Origin: Kitasatospora sp. CB01950
Lineage (GTDB): Bacteria > Actinomycetota > Actinomycetes > Streptomycetales > Streptomycetaceae
Length of the DNA stretch: 64,000 nucleotides
Assembly: GCF_001905465.1 (NCBI RefSeq)
Contig: NZ_LISX01000001.1
Coordinates: 889,974-953,973, forward strand
Direction: 5' to 3'
Position 1 is the stretch's first letter, and each line of letters opens with the position of its first letter. Positions 1 through 8,827 of this stretch are shown here, piece after piece. The notes under the pieces are model-generated. The model saw only the letters and a list, made by a program, of their open reading frames with translations, had not been told where the DNA came from and searched no databases. The translations under genes were made by a program, and so were the position numbers.

Positions 1-1127
1 ACGACCTTGGCCATGGCGTCGTAGAGGTCCTCGTCGTAGCAGGAGTTGCCGCCGACGTAGACGACGTTGGCGTCCGGCGCGAGGCCGTGCACCATCTCGA
101 CGTCGAGGGCTTCCTCGCCGGCCCAGCCGGCGGGGCCGCCGCACTCGTCCTGGTGGGTCCACTTGTCCGGGGTGACGTACTCGGTGTACTGGCCGGTCTT
201 GAACGGCTGGTCGCCGTGCAGGGCGGAGAAGTGGTTGGCGTCCTGCTCCATGGTGGACAGGCCGTACGCGTCGATGATGGCGACGCGGGCGCCCTTGCCG
301 CCGACCTTGGCGTCGGTGACGCCGTAGGCCTTGCGGAGCTGGGACGGGATGTAGGAGCAGGGGGCGAACGGATCGTTCTTCTCGTAGCCCTCGGGCGCGC
401 CCTTGGCGATCTTCGAGCCGTAGCCGTCCTCGGAGCAGGTCGGGACGGTCGGCAGGGTCGCCGGGTCCTTCTTGTCGGGGCCGGCCAGCTTGGCGTTGGC
501 GCTCTTCTCGGCCTCGCGGACGGAGGTGGCGGAGGAGCTGTTCTTGTGGATCGCGTCGGCCAGGCCGGAGACCGCGAGGACGGCGCCCGAGACGGAGGCC
601 GGAAGCTTGGCGTCGCTGGTCGGCGCCCGGTGGGTGCCGTCCGCGGTGCGGTAGTTGTGGAAGCCGATGCCGAAGGCCTTGGCCATCGCGGCGGTGGAGC
701 CGGCGACCTGCACGTAGTGGGCGTTGCTTGCGGAGACCGTGAGGCCCGCGCCGGACACCCAGTCGGTGACGGCCTTGACCTGCTCGGGGGTGGCGCCGAA
801 CTTCGCCTGGGCCTGCGCGGACGACAGGAACTGGCCGTAGGAGGCCGAGTTGGGGTCGGAGACGGCCTGGGCGAGGGCGGCGAGGCCGCTCGCGTCGCGG
901 CCGGCCAGGTAGATCCGGACGGTCGCCGGGGCGGCGGCGTCGGCCGCGCCCGCGTCGGCCTGCGGGGTGGCCCACTCCGGGTGGGTGCCCGGCAGGGTGC
1001 GGGCGGTGTCGCCCACGGGGGTGGCGGCGATGGCCGGAACGGCCGCGCCGAGGGTGGTGAGGATCAGTGCGGCCGCGACGGTGGCGGGCGCGATGCTCTT
1101 GGCGAGCCGATTGCGCGCGATGGGCAC
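1..1127 (-). CDS. S53 family (sedolisin/kumamolisin-like) secreted peptidase, 5' part
   Basis: Leftward gene running off the left edge; about 375 residues are visible. A GTG start at 1127 has a strong ribosome site (AAGGGGGG) just upstream. Residues 1 to about 34 form a signal peptide (positively charged MPIARNR, a hydrophobic run, then an AIA/ATP cleavage site). Residues about 50-215 look like the pro-kumamolisin activation domain (for example KFGATPEQV and the FGIGFHNYR stretch). The catalytic domain begins near residue 250, with GARVAIIDAYG and then EEALDVEM, which gives the Glu and Asp of the S53 catalytic triad at about 338 and 342. The catalytic Ser would lie outside the window. The family consists of secreted, acid-active serine-carboxyl endopeptidases. 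The divergent neighbour is an M20 amidohydrolase. Confidence 0.9.
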   Translation of the reverse strand, partial: MPIARNRLAKSIAPATVAAALILTTLGAAVPAIAATPVGDTARTLPGTHPEWATPQADAGAADAAAPATVRIYLAGRDASGLAALAQAVSDPNSASYGQFLSSAQAQAKFGATPEQVKAVTDWVSGAGLTVSASNAHYVQVAGSTAAMAKAFGIGFHNYRTADGTHRAPTSDAKLPASVSGAVLAVSGLADAIHKNSSSATSVREAEKSANAKLAGPDKKDPATLPTVPTCSEDGYGSKIAKGAPEGYEKNDPFAPCSYIPSQLRKAYGVTDAKVGGKGARVAIIDAYGLSTMEQDANHFSALHGDQPFKTGQYTEYVTPDKWTHQDECGGPAGWAGEEALDVEMVHGLAPDANVVYVGGNSCYDEDLYDAMAKV

Positions 1128-1520
1128 GTCGGTCCCCCCTTCTCGGTTCGATGGAGCGTCAACGGCCCTTCGTGAGGGCGTGACGAGGCGCGCCGCAGGC
1201 GGACGGTCCCACCCCACTGCGGCACCGGAGTTGACTGTGCGAAAGCTGTCTATTCGGACTGATGTGGGCCGCTCAAGAGCGCGTCCGAAAGCTTTACTGG
1301 GCCATGACCCGATCGGGGGGAAGGGTTGGCCGGGGGCCCGGCGGCGGGCCTGCGGCGTGTCCGGCGGCCGGTGCGGGTCGTTGCATACGAAGGGAGCCGT
1401 GCACAGGGGCGAGCCGAATCAGGGAGCCATACCCACCAGGGTTTTGAGGTATGCATCCAAACGGTGAAAACTTTCGCGGAAGAGGGGCCAAAAGCCTCTT
1501 ACCGGCCTACTCTTGGCCTG
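1128..1520. promoter_or_regulatory. divergent intergenic region, S53 peptidase / amidohydrolase
   Basis: 393 bases without a convincing gene; the short frames here lack family features. It must hold the promoters of both divergent genes. For the rightward amidohydrolase, the hexamer TACTCT (1508-1513) sits 7 bases before the GTG at 1521, which suggests a leaderless transcript. A small dyad, AAGAGG (1480-1485) and CCTCTT (1495-1500), lies just upstream of that hexamer where an operator could act. No -35 element could be assigned with confidence. Confidence 0.45.
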
Positions 1521-2771
1521 GTGAACGATCCTCAGCCCGCAGCCGCGGCCACCGTCACCGCCGTCCGCCCGCTCGCCGGCCTCCGCGCCCGAGTAGCGGC
1601 CCACCAGGCCGAGTTGATCGACCTGCGCCGTGACCTCCACCGGCACCCGGAGCTCGGTCGGCAGGAGTTCCGCACCACCCGGCTGCTGCGTGAACGACTG
1701 GTCGCCGCCGGGCTGGAGCCGCGCGTGCTCCCGGGCGGCACCGGTCTGCTGGTGGACCTCGTCCCGCCGGGCACGGTGCCGGGCACCCCGCTGCTGGCGT
1801 TCCGCGCCGACATCGACGCGCTGCCGATCGACGACGCCAAGACGGACGTCCCGTACCGCTCCACGCTGCCCGGCCGGGCGCACGCCTGCGGGCACGACGT
1901 GCACACCGCGGTGGTGCTGGGCACCGGGCTGGTGCTGGCCGAGGCGATGGAGGCCGGGCAGCTGTCCCGGCCGGTGCGGCTGATCTTCCAGCCGGCCGAG
2001 GAGATGATGCCCGGCGGCGCGCTGGACGTCATCGCGGCCGGCGGCATGGAGGGCGTCGGGCGGATCTTCGCGGTGCACTGCGACCCCAAGGTGCAGGTCG
2101 GCCGGATCGGGCTGAAGGTCGGGGCGATCACCTCGGCCTGCGACAAGGTGATGATCAGCGTGGACGGCCCGGGCGGGCACACCGCCCGTCCGCACCTGAC
2201 CACCGACCTGGTCACCGCGGTCGCCAAGCTGGCCGCCGAGACGCCGTCCGGGCTGGCCCGCCGGATGGACCCGCGCTGGGGCGTCTCGCTGGTGTGGGGG
2301 CGGATCGCGGCCGGCTCCGCGCCGAACGTCATCCCGCAGCACGCCGAGTTGGAGGGCACCGTCCGCTGCTTGGAGCTGGCGGGCTGGCGGCAGGCTCCCG
2401 AGGTGCTGGAGGACCTGGTGGCGCACCTCGCCGAGACGTACCGCGCCAAGTGGACGCTGGACTACCACCGGGGCGTCCCGCCGGTGGTCAACGAGGCCGA
2501 CTCGATCGAGCAGTTGGAGCGTGCGATGACCGACCGGTTCGCCGAGGGCCGCGGCCCGGTGGTGGAGCCGACCGAGCAGAGCCTGGGCGGCGAGGACTTC
2601 TCCTGGTACCTGGAGCACGCGCCGGGCGCACTGGCCCGCCTCGGCGTGCGCGGCCCCGACGAGAAGGGCGTCCGGGACCTCCACCAGGGCGACTTCGACG
2701 CGGACGAGCGGGCGATCGCCATCGGCGTCGAACTGTTCGCCTCACTGGCGCTGGAGCACGCCCGGATCTGA
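1521..2771 (+). CDS. M20 family amidohydrolase
   Basis: 416 residues from the GTG at 1521, the usual size for M20D amidohydrolases (IAA-amino acid hydrolase/hippuricase group). The N-terminus has the LHRHPELG motif, followed by RADIDALPI (metal-binding Asp) and HACGHDVHTA (metal-binding His/Asp). Later motifs are the FQPAEE catalytic/metal Glu pair, the SVDGPGGHTARPH dimerisation-domain start and, near the C-terminus, EQSLGGEDFSWY. Known family members hydrolyse N-acyl amino acids; the substrate here cannot be told. The frame stays open upstream to 1326, but that part has no family similarity, so the GTG was chosen; TACTCT lies 7 bases before it. The gene precedes the nucleoside transporter but is separated by a hairpin. 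Confidence 0.88.
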   Translation: MNDPQPAAAATVTAVRPLAGLRARVAAHQAELIDLRRDLHRHPELGRQEFRTTRLLRERLVAAGLEPRVLPGGTGLLVDLVPPGTVPGTPLLAFRADIDALPIDDAKTDVPYRSTLPGRAHACGHDVHTAVVLGTGLVLAEAMEAGQLSRPVRLIFQPAEEMMPGGALDVIAAGGMEGVGRIFAVHCDPKVQVGRIGLKVGAITSACDKVMISVDGPGGHTARPHLTTDLVTAVAKLAAETPSGLARRMDPRWGVSLVWGRIAAGSAPNVIPQHAELEGTVRCLELAGWRQAPEVLEDLVAHLAETYRAKWTLDYHRGVPPVVNEADSIEQLERAMTDRFAEGRGPVVEPTEQSLGGEDFSWYLEHAPGALARLGVRGPDEKGVRDLHQGDFDADERAIAIGVELFASLALEHARI

Positions 2772-2776
2772 TCGCG

Positions 2777-2798
2777 AAGGGGGGCTTCGGGCCCCCTT
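2777..2798 (+). terminator. hairpin after amidohydrolase gene
   Basis: A stem of AAGGGGGGC against GGCCCCCTT closed by a TTCG loop, with one mismatch, begins 5 bases after the stop codon. There is no T-run; it is a likely Streptomyces-type terminator. Confidence 0.55.
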
Positions 2799-2979
2799 GC
2801 CGGGGTGCGGCGCGGCACCTTCCGGGCTCCGGCCCGGAGGCGTACCGTGGTGGCGCGCTACCAGCCAGTAGCGGAACGGGAGTTGAACAAGTGTGCGGCT
2901 ATGTCCGGATTTGCCCGGGCGTACGACCACATTTTGATAACAACCCCGAGGGCCGTGCAGGCCGTAACACAACCGTGTT

Positions 2980-2991
2980 CTACGCGCGTTA
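2980..2991. promoter_or_regulatory. putative nucleoside-regulon operator, bmp promoter
   Basis: CTACGCGCGTTA differs by one base in the inner decamer from the TACGCGCGTA palindrome found at four other nucleoside gene promoters in this window (8818, 13673, 29622, 37355). It lies 50 bases upstream of the bmp start. TACGGT (2990-2995) overlaps its right end and could be the -10 element. The wider site also contains an inverted repeat, CCGTAAC (2962-2968) and GTTACGG (2988-2994). Confidence 0.6.
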
Positions 2992-3040
2992 CGGTGGCGC
3001 TCGACCACGCCATACGGGTGTGTGAGAAGGAGAAACTCCC

Positions 3041-4111
3041 TTGCGCCGTTCACTCAAGCTCGCCGCGGCCGTGCTCTCGGGTTCCCTGGGCATCGCCTCG
3101 CTCGCCGCCTGCGGCGCAAAGAGCACCGACAACACCACCTCCGCCGGCGCCGGTGGCGGCTCCGGTCTCAAGGTCGGCATGGCCTACGACATCGGCGGCC
3201 GTGGCGACCAGTCCTTCAACGACTCGGCCGCGCGTGGTCTGGACCAGGCCAAGTCCGAGCTGGGCGCCACCATCAACGAGGCCGAGGCCAAGTCCGGTGA
3301 GTCCGAGGGCGACAAGGAGCAGCGCCTGAAGTCGCTGGTCACCGGTGGCTTCAACCCGGTCATCGCGGTCGGCTTCATCTACCAGGACGCGGTCAACAAG
3401 GTCGCGAAGGACAACCCGAACGTCAAGTTCGCGATCATCGACTCCTTCTCGCCGGAGCAGCCGAAGAACGTCACCTCGCTGACCTTCTCCGAGGAGCAGG
3501 GCTCCTACCTGGCGGGCGTGGCCGCGGCCAACAAGTCGAAGACCAAGCACGTCGGCTTCATCGGCGGCGTCCAGTCCGAGCTGATCAAGAAGTTCGAGGC
3601 CGGCTACGTCGCGGGCGCCAAGTCCGTCGACTCGAACATCGCGGTCGAGGTCACCTACCTCTCCACCCCGCCGGACAACACCGGCTTCGCCGACCCGGGC
3701 AAGGGCAAGCAGGCCGCTCAGGGCCAGCTCGACAAGGGCGCGGACGTCATCTACTCCGCCGCCGGCTCCTCCGGCTCCGGCGCCATCGAGGCCGTCGCCA
3801 CCGCCCCGGGCAACAAGTGGGCCATCGGCGTCGACTCCGACCAGGCCAACCTGCCGGCCCTGTCGAAGTACAAGGACCACATCCTCACCTCGATGGTGAA
3901 GAACGTGAACACCGCCGTGTTCAGCTACGTCAAGTCCACCAAGGACGGCACCGACCAGGGCGGCGTGAAGAACTTCGACCTGAAGGACGGCGGCGTGTCG
4001 CTGGCCGTCACCGGTGGCTTCATCGACGACATCAAGGCCAAGCTGGACGCCGCCACCCAGCAGATCACCGGCGGCGCCACCAAGGTTCCGACCACCCCGC
4101 CGCAGGGCTGA
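3041..4111 (+). CDS. BMP-family nucleoside-binding lipoprotein of an ABC transporter
   Basis: 356 residues from a TTG start at 3041 with a strong ribosome site (GAAGGAGA). The N-terminus is a lipoprotein signal ending in a lipobox, LAAC, at about residue 23, so the protein should be anchored on the outer face of the membrane. The mature part begins KVGMAYDIGGRGDQSFND, the hallmark of the basic membrane protein (BMP/PnrA) family, whose characterised members bind nucleosides. It is followed by the matching ATPase and two permeases, and downstream by cdd and deoA, so nucleoside uptake is the probable job. The operator-like palindrome at 2980 suggests co-regulation with salvage genes. Confidence 0.93.
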   Translation: MRRSLKLAAAVLSGSLGIASLAACGAKSTDNTTSAGAGGGSGLKVGMAYDIGGRGDQSFNDSAARGLDQAKSELGATINEAEAKSGESEGDKEQRLKSLVTGGFNPVIAVGFIYQDAVNKVAKDNPNVKFAIIDSFSPEQPKNVTSLTFSEEQGSYLAGVAAANKSKTKHVGFIGGVQSELIKKFEAGYVAGAKSVDSNIAVEVTYLSTPPDNTGFADPGKGKQAAQGQLDKGADVIYSAAGSSGSGAIEAVATAPGNKWAIGVDSDQANLPALSKYKDHILTSMVKNVNTAVFSYVKSTKDGTDQGGVKNFDLKDGGVSLAVTGGFIDDIKAKLDAATQQITGGATKVPTTPPQG

Positions 4112-4124
4112 CCCCCTGCCACCC

Positions 4125-4149
4125 GCGCCGCCCGCCAGTCGGGCGGCGC
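4125..4149 (+). terminator. hairpin between bmp and ATPase genes
   Basis: Perfect 10-bp stem (4125-4134 with 4140-4149) around a 5-base loop, 13 bases after the bmp stop and without a T-run. Such hairpins after a binding-protein gene often protect its mRNA or cut transcription, so that the binding protein is made in excess. Inferred role only. Confidence 0.6.
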
Positions 4150-4334
4150 AGCGGTCTGACACATCTCACGGAAGGGGCTCGGACGGGCTGCGCCAGGCGC
4201 ATCCCCCGGGCCCCTGCCCATGCCGCACCCCGGTGTCCGTCCGGCGGTCGCACCACGCCCGGCCCCCAGAACCTCCAGCCGGCCCCCTGAGCCTCCAGCG
4301 CAACGAAGCGCCCGACGATCAGCAGGAGATCGCC

Positions 4335-5960
4335 ATCACCCCCTCCGACTCCGCCTCTCCCGGCGGCACCCCCAGCGCGGGGACGGCGACACCGGCCGTC
4401 GAACTGCGCGGCATCACCAAGCGCTTCCCCGGCGTGGTGGCCAACCACGACATCGACATCACCGTGCGACGCGGCACCGTGCACGCCCTGATGGGCGAGA
4501 ACGGCGCCGGCAAGTCCACCCTGATGAAGATCCTCTACGGGATGCAGAAGCCGGACGAGGGCACCATCGCCATCAACGGCGAGCAGGTGTCCTTCGCCAC
4601 CCCGGGTGACGCGATCGCCCGCGGCATCGGCATGGTGCACCAGCACTTCATGCTGGCCGACAACCTCACCGTCTGGGAGAACATCGTCCTGGGCAGCGAG
4701 AAGCTGTACGGCATCGGCGCGAAGGCGAAGGCGAAGATCCGCGAGATCTCCGACCAGTACGGCCTCGGCGTGAAGCCGGACGCGCTGGTCGAGGACCTCG
4801 GCGTGGCCGACCGGCAGCGTGTGGAGATCCTCAAGGTGCTGTACCGCGGCGCCCGGATCCTGATCCTGGACGAGCCGACCGCGGTCCTGGTCCCGCAGGA
4901 GGTCGACGCGCTGTTCGACAACCTGCGCGAGCTCAAGGCCGAGGGCGTCACCGTCATCTTCATCTCGCACAAGCTGCACGAGGTGCTGTCGGTGGCCGAC
5001 GCGATCAGCGTGATCCGCCGCGGCACCACGGTCGGCGACGCCGACCCGAAGGCCGTCACCGCCCGCCAGCTGGCCGAGCTGATGGTCGGCGCCGAACTGC
5101 CCTCCCCGGAGAGCCGCGACTCCACCGTCACCGACGTGGAGATGCTCCGCGTCGAGGGCCTGCGGATCGCCAAGCCGGACGCCGAGGGCGTCGAGCGCGT
5201 GGTGCTGGACGACATCTCGCTGCGCATCCACAAGGGCGAGATCCTCGGCATCGCCGGTGTCGAGGGCAACGGCCAGGCCGAACTGGTCGAGGCCATCATG
5301 GGCATGCTGTCGCCGGACGGCGGCGCCGTCACGCTGGACGGCGTCGACCTGACCGGCGCCCGGACCCGGGCCCGCCGGGAGGCCGGCATCGGCTACATCC
5401 CGGAGGACCGGCACCGGCACGGCCTGCTGCTGGAGGCCCCGCTCTGGGAGAACCGGATCCTCGGCCACGTCACCGAGCGTCCCAACTCCAAGGGCGCGCT
5501 GCTCGACCCGGCCGGCGCCCGCGCCGACACCCAGCGGATCGTCGAGGAGTACGACGTCCGCACCCCCGGCATCGAGGTCACCGCGGCGTCGCTGTCCGGC
5601 GGCAACCAGCAGAAGCTGATCATCGGCCGCGAGATGAGCCACCGGCCGAAGCTGCTGATCGCCGCCCACCCGACCCGCGGTGTGGACGTCGGCGCGCAGG
5701 CGCAGATCTGGGCGCAGATCCGCTCCGCGCAGCGCGAGGGCCTGGCGGTGCTGCTGATCTCCGCCGACCTGGACGAGCTGATCGGCCTGTCCGACACCAT
5801 CCGGGTGATCTACCGCGGCGCGCTGGTCGCCGACGCCGACCCGGCCACCGTCACCGCCGAGGACCTCGGCACCGCGATGACGGGTGCCACGACCGGCAAC
5901 ATCGTCTCCGACCGGGTTCCGTCCACCGACACCGCCGACCACGTCCAGGCGGGGGAGTAG
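4335..5960 (+). CDS. nucleoside ABC transporter ATP-binding protein (two NBDs)
   Basis: About 541 residues, the size of RbsA/BMP-type ATPases with two nucleotide-binding halves. The first half has Walker A GENGAGKST (about residue 53), a degenerate signature in the RQRVEILK stretch and Walker B LDEPTA (about 177). The second half has a changed Walker A (GVEGNGQAE), a clear signature LSGGNQQ and AAHPTRGVD where Walker B lies, as usual for this class. The start is uncertain: AGGAG at 4324-4328 is ideally spaced for an ATC codon at 4335, which also fits the expected protein length, whereas the nearest canonical in-frame start is a GTG at 4233 with no ribosome site. Downstream permeases follow closely (4 bases, then ATGA overlap). 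Confidence 0.92.
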   Translation: MTPSDSASPGGTPSAGTATPAVELRGITKRFPGVVANHDIDITVRRGTVHALMGENGAGKSTLMKILYGMQKPDEGTIAINGEQVSFATPGDAIARGIGMVHQHFMLADNLTVWENIVLGSEKLYGIGAKAKAKIREISDQYGLGVKPDALVEDLGVADRQRVEILKVLYRGARILILDEPTAVLVPQEVDALFDNLRELKAEGVTVIFISHKLHEVLSVADAISVIRRGTTVGDADPKAVTARQLAELMVGAELPSPESRDSTVTDVEMLRVEGLRIAKPDAEGVERVVLDDISLRIHKGEILGIAGVEGNGQAELVEAIMGMLSPDGGAVTLDGVDLTGARTRARREAGIGYIPEDRHRHGLLLEAPLWENRILGHVTERPNSKGALLDPAGARADTQRIVEEYDVRTPGIEVTAASLSGGNQQKLIIGREMSHRPKLLIAAHPTRGVDVGAQAQIWAQIRSAQREGLAVLLISADLDELIGLSDTIRVIYRGALVADADPATVTAEDLGTAMTGATTGNIVSDRVPSTDTADHVQAGE

Positions 5961-5964
5961 CCAC

Positions 5965-7143
5965 ATGACCAGTCCCAACCCCCCGGCTGCGGGAACGGCC
6001 GGCCGGCCGCGTTCGCAGCGGTTCGACCTGGAGCGGATCGGCCTCGGCCTGGCCGCCCCCGTGCTGGCCGTGCTGCTGTCGGTGATCATCGCCGGCACGC
6101 TGCTGGCGACCTCCGGCCGTGACCCGTTCAGCGCCTTCAAGATCATGTGGGACTACGGCACCGCGTCGGACGGCCAGGTCGCCGTCCTGAACAAGGCGAC
6201 CGTGTACTACCTGGCCGCGGCCGCCGCCGCGTTCGGGTTCCGGATGAACCTCTTCAACATCGGCATCGAGGGCCAGTACAAGCTGGCCATGATGTTCGCG
6301 GCGTTCGTCGGCACCCAGATCGACCTGCCGGCCTTCCTGCAGATCCCGCTGATGCTGATCGTCGCGATGTTCGTCGGCGGCCTGTGGGCGTCGATCGCCG
6401 GTCTGCTGAAGGTCTACCGGGGCGTCAGCGAGGTCATCTCGACCATCATGCTGAACGCCATCGCCACCGCCGTGATCGGCGTGCTGCTGGTGCCCGGCAT
6501 CCTCGCGCCGAAGACCAGCGGCGTCACCAACTCGATCCAGACCGCGAAGATCTCCGAGTCCAGCCACTTCTTCGCGATCGAGACCCAGGGCGGCACCCTG
6601 TGGGGCTTCATCGTGATCGCGGCGCTGGTCGGCGTGGTCTTCCACTTCACCCTGAACCGCACCCGGTTCGGCTTCGACCTGCGCGCCACCGGTCGCTCGG
6701 AGAGCGCCGCCAAGGCGTCCGGCGTCAACGTCAAGCGCATGGTGATCACCTCGATCGTGGTGTCCGGCGCGCTGGCCGGCCTGGTCGGCCTGCCCGAACT
6801 GATGCAGAACACCCCGTACTTCGGGCAGAACGTGCAGACCGGCCTCGGCTTCATCGGCATCTCGGTGGCGCTGCTCGGCCGCAACTCCCCGATCGGCATC
6901 GCGTTCTCCGCGCTGCTGTTCGCCTTCCTGGACGCCTCCGGCGCCCAGCTGCCCACCCGGGGCGACTTCCCGGCCGAGATCATCCCGGTGATCCAGGGCA
7001 CCATCGTCATCTGCGTCGTCGTGGCCTACGAACTGGTGCGCCGCTTCGGCCTCAAGCGCCAGCAGCAGAAGGTCGGCGCCGAGCTCGCCGCGCAGGCTGC
7101 CGCGGCCGCCGCTCCGAAGGACCAGAAGGAGGTGGCGGCATGA
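5965..7143 (+). CDS. nucleoside ABC transporter permease 1
   Basis: 392 residues, highly hydrophobic with about nine or ten membrane segments. It carries the conserved branched-chain/BMP-type permease core FRMNLFNIGIEGQY (about residue 93) and GVSEVISTIMLNA. The ATG at 5965 follows the ATPase stop by 4 bases, with GGGGGAG overlapping that stop as ribosome site. The tail is Ala/Lys rich and cytoplasmic. It belongs to the same operon as bmp, the ATPase, the second permease and cdd. It forms half of the membrane channel. Confidence 0.92.
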   Translation: MTSPNPPAAGTAGRPRSQRFDLERIGLGLAAPVLAVLLSVIIAGTLLATSGRDPFSAFKIMWDYGTASDGQVAVLNKATVYYLAAAAAAFGFRMNLFNIGIEGQYKLAMMFAAFVGTQIDLPAFLQIPLMLIVAMFVGGLWASIAGLLKVYRGVSEVISTIMLNAIATAVIGVLLVPGILAPKTSGVTNSIQTAKISESSHFFAIETQGGTLWGFIVIAALVGVVFHFTLNRTRFGFDLRATGRSESAAKASGVNVKRMVITSIVVSGALAGLVGLPELMQNTPYFGQNVQTGLGFIGISVALLGRNSPIGIAFSALLFAFLDASGAQLPTRGDFPAEIIPVIQGTIVICVVVAYELVRRFGLKRQQQKVGAELAAQAAAAAAPKDQKEVAA

Positions 7144-8411
7144 CCACCGCTGTCGCGAAGCCGAAGCCGAAGTCGCCCGCCGCGCCGGCCAAGAAGAAGT
7201 CCAAGCTGACCTGGCCGGTGGTGCTGCTGCTGATCGCGGGCGCCCTGGTGCTGTTCGCGGCCGTCGGCGCGATCACCGGCAACCACGGACTGACCTCCTC
7301 GGGCCAGATCGGCGCCGCGCTGTCCTCCGCCGTCCCGATCGCGATGGCCGGCCTCGGCGGCCTGTGGGCCGAGCGCGCGGGCGTGGTCAACATCGGCCTC
7401 GAAGGCATGATGGTGGCCGGCACCTTCTGCGGCGCCTGGGCCGGCTTCCTGGTCAACCCGTGGGTCGGCCTGCTGGCCGGCATGGCGGGCGGCGCGCTCG
7501 GGGGCCTGCTGCACGCGCTGATCACCGTCACCTTCGGCGTCGACCACATCGTCTCCGGCGTCGGCATCAACCTGCTGGTGCCCGGAATCTGCGCGTACGT
7601 CAACCGGATCTACTACAAGGACTACGTGGCCGACGGCGCCGGTGCGAACCAGTCGCCGCCCGCCGATTCGCTGCCCACCTTCACCGTCCCCGGCCTGTCG
7701 GGCTGGCTGGGCGACATCGAGCAGCACCACTGGTTCCTGGTCTCCGACGTGGCCGGCATCCTCCGCGGCCTGACCACCGAGCTCTCCGTGGTCACCCTGA
7801 TCGCGGGCGCGTTCCTGGTCGCCAGCTACTTCGTGCTCTGGCGCACCGTGTTCGGCCTGCGGCTGCGCTCCTGCGGCGAGAACCCGACCGCCGCCGAGTC
7901 GCTGGGCGTCAACGTCTACAAGTACAAGTACCTCGCGGTGATCTCCTCCGGCGCCTTCGCGGGCCTCGGCGGCGCGTACCTCTCGCTGGTCGCCGCGCAC
8001 TTCTACCGGGACGGCCAGACCCAGGGCCGCGGCTTCATCGGCCTCGCCGCGATGATCTTCGGCAACTGGATGCCGGGCGGCCTGGCCGCCGGCGCGGGCC
8101 TGTTCGGCTTCACCGACAGCCTCCAGCTGCGCGACGCCGACTCGGTGCACGTGCTGCTGCTGGTGGTCGCCATCGCGATGGCGCTGCTCGCGCTCTGGCA
8201 GTTCTACCGCCGCAAGTTCACCGCCGGCGCGATCAGCATCGTGGTGGCCGGCGGCGTCGCCCTCTGGTACGCCACCACCGACGCCGTCCAGCGCCCGCTG
8301 ATCGTCGCCACCCCGTACGTGATCACCCTGGTGGTGCTCGCGCTGGCCGCCCAGCGGCTGCGGATGCCCAAGGCCGACGGCCAGATCTACCGCAAGGGAC
8401 AGGCCAAGTGA
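7140..8411 (+). CDS. nucleoside ABC transporter permease 2
   Basis: 423 residues with many hydrophobic segments. The start overlaps the stop of permease 1 as ATGA, indicating translational coupling. A basic, Lys/Pro-rich cytoplasmic N-terminus of about 25 residues precedes the first membrane segment. The family core ERAGVVNIGLEGMM (about residue 78) matches the nucleoside permease group, followed by GVDHIVSGVGINLL. It should form the second half of the channel with permease 1. Its stop overlaps the cdd start. Confidence 0.92.
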   Translation: MTTAVAKPKPKSPAAPAKKKSKLTWPVVLLLIAGALVLFAAVGAITGNHGLTSSGQIGAALSSAVPIAMAGLGGLWAERAGVVNIGLEGMMVAGTFCGAWAGFLVNPWVGLLAGMAGGALGGLLHALITVTFGVDHIVSGVGINLLVPGICAYVNRIYYKDYVADGAGANQSPPADSLPTFTVPGLSGWLGDIEQHHWFLVSDVAGILRGLTTELSVVTLIAGAFLVASYFVLWRTVFGLRLRSCGENPTAAESLGVNVYKYKYLAVISSGAFAGLGGAYLSLVAAHFYRDGQTQGRGFIGLAAMIFGNWMPGGLAAGAGLFGFTDSLQLRDADSVHVLLLVVAIAMALLALWQFYRRKFTAGAISIVVAGGVALWYATTDAVQRPLIVATPYVITLVVLALAAQRLRMPKADGQIYRKGQAK

Positions 8412-8794
8412 CGACCGTGGACTGGGAGGCGCTGCGCGTCGCGGCCCGCGAGGCGATGCGCCACGCGTACGCCCCCTACAGCAAGTACCCGGTCGGCGCG
8501 GCCGCGCTGGTCGACGACGGCCGCACCGTCACCGGCTGCAACGTGGAGAACGCCTCCTACGGCCTCGGTCTGTGCGCCGAGTGCGGCCTGGTCTCCGCGC
8601 TGCACGCCACCGGCGGCGGCCGACTGGTCGCCTTCACCTGCGTGGACGGGGCCGGCGAGCTGCTGATGCCGTGCGGGCGCTGCCGCCAGCTGCTCTTCGA
8701 GCACGGCGGACCGGACCTGCTGGTCGAACTGCCTTCCGGGGTACGGCCGATGAGCGAGGTCCTGCCGGACGCGTTCGGCCCGGACAAGCTGTAG
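8408..8794 (+). CDS. cdd: cytidine deaminase
   Basis: 128 residues, the normal length for the tetrameric homolog class. It converts cytidine and deoxycytidine to uridine and deoxyuridine with a catalytic zinc. Motifs seen are YSKYPVGAA, CNVENASYG (substrate loop), CAE (zinc Cys plus proton-shuttle Glu) and PCGRCRQ (the other two zinc Cys). The GTG start overlaps the permease stop (GTGA), so it is translationally coupled to the transporter genes. It feeds uridine/deoxyuridine to the phosphorylase encoded next. Confidence 0.95.
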   Translation: MTTVDWEALRVAAREAMRHAYAPYSKYPVGAAALVDDGRTVTGCNVENASYGLGLCAECGLVSALHATGGGRLVAFTCVDGAGELLMPCGRCRQLLFEHGGPDLLVELPSGVRPMSEVLPDAFGPDKL

Positions 8795-8817
8795 TTTCTG
8801 CTGGCTGATCACATTGT

Positions 8818-8827
8818 TACGCGCGTA
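8818..8827. promoter_or_regulatory. putative nucleoside-regulon operator, deoA promoter
   Basis: TACGCGCGTA is a perfect 10-bp palindrome, 24 bases after the cdd stop and 62 bases before deoA. TAGAGT (8826-8831) overlaps its right end and could be the -10 box, so a bound protein would block RNA polymerase. Confidence 0.65.

Noticed and set aside
4065..6146. 693-codon open frame on the minus strand opposite the nucleoside ABC ATPase
   Set aside because: Antisense shadow with biased composition (Asp/Val/Gly/His) and no family motif.
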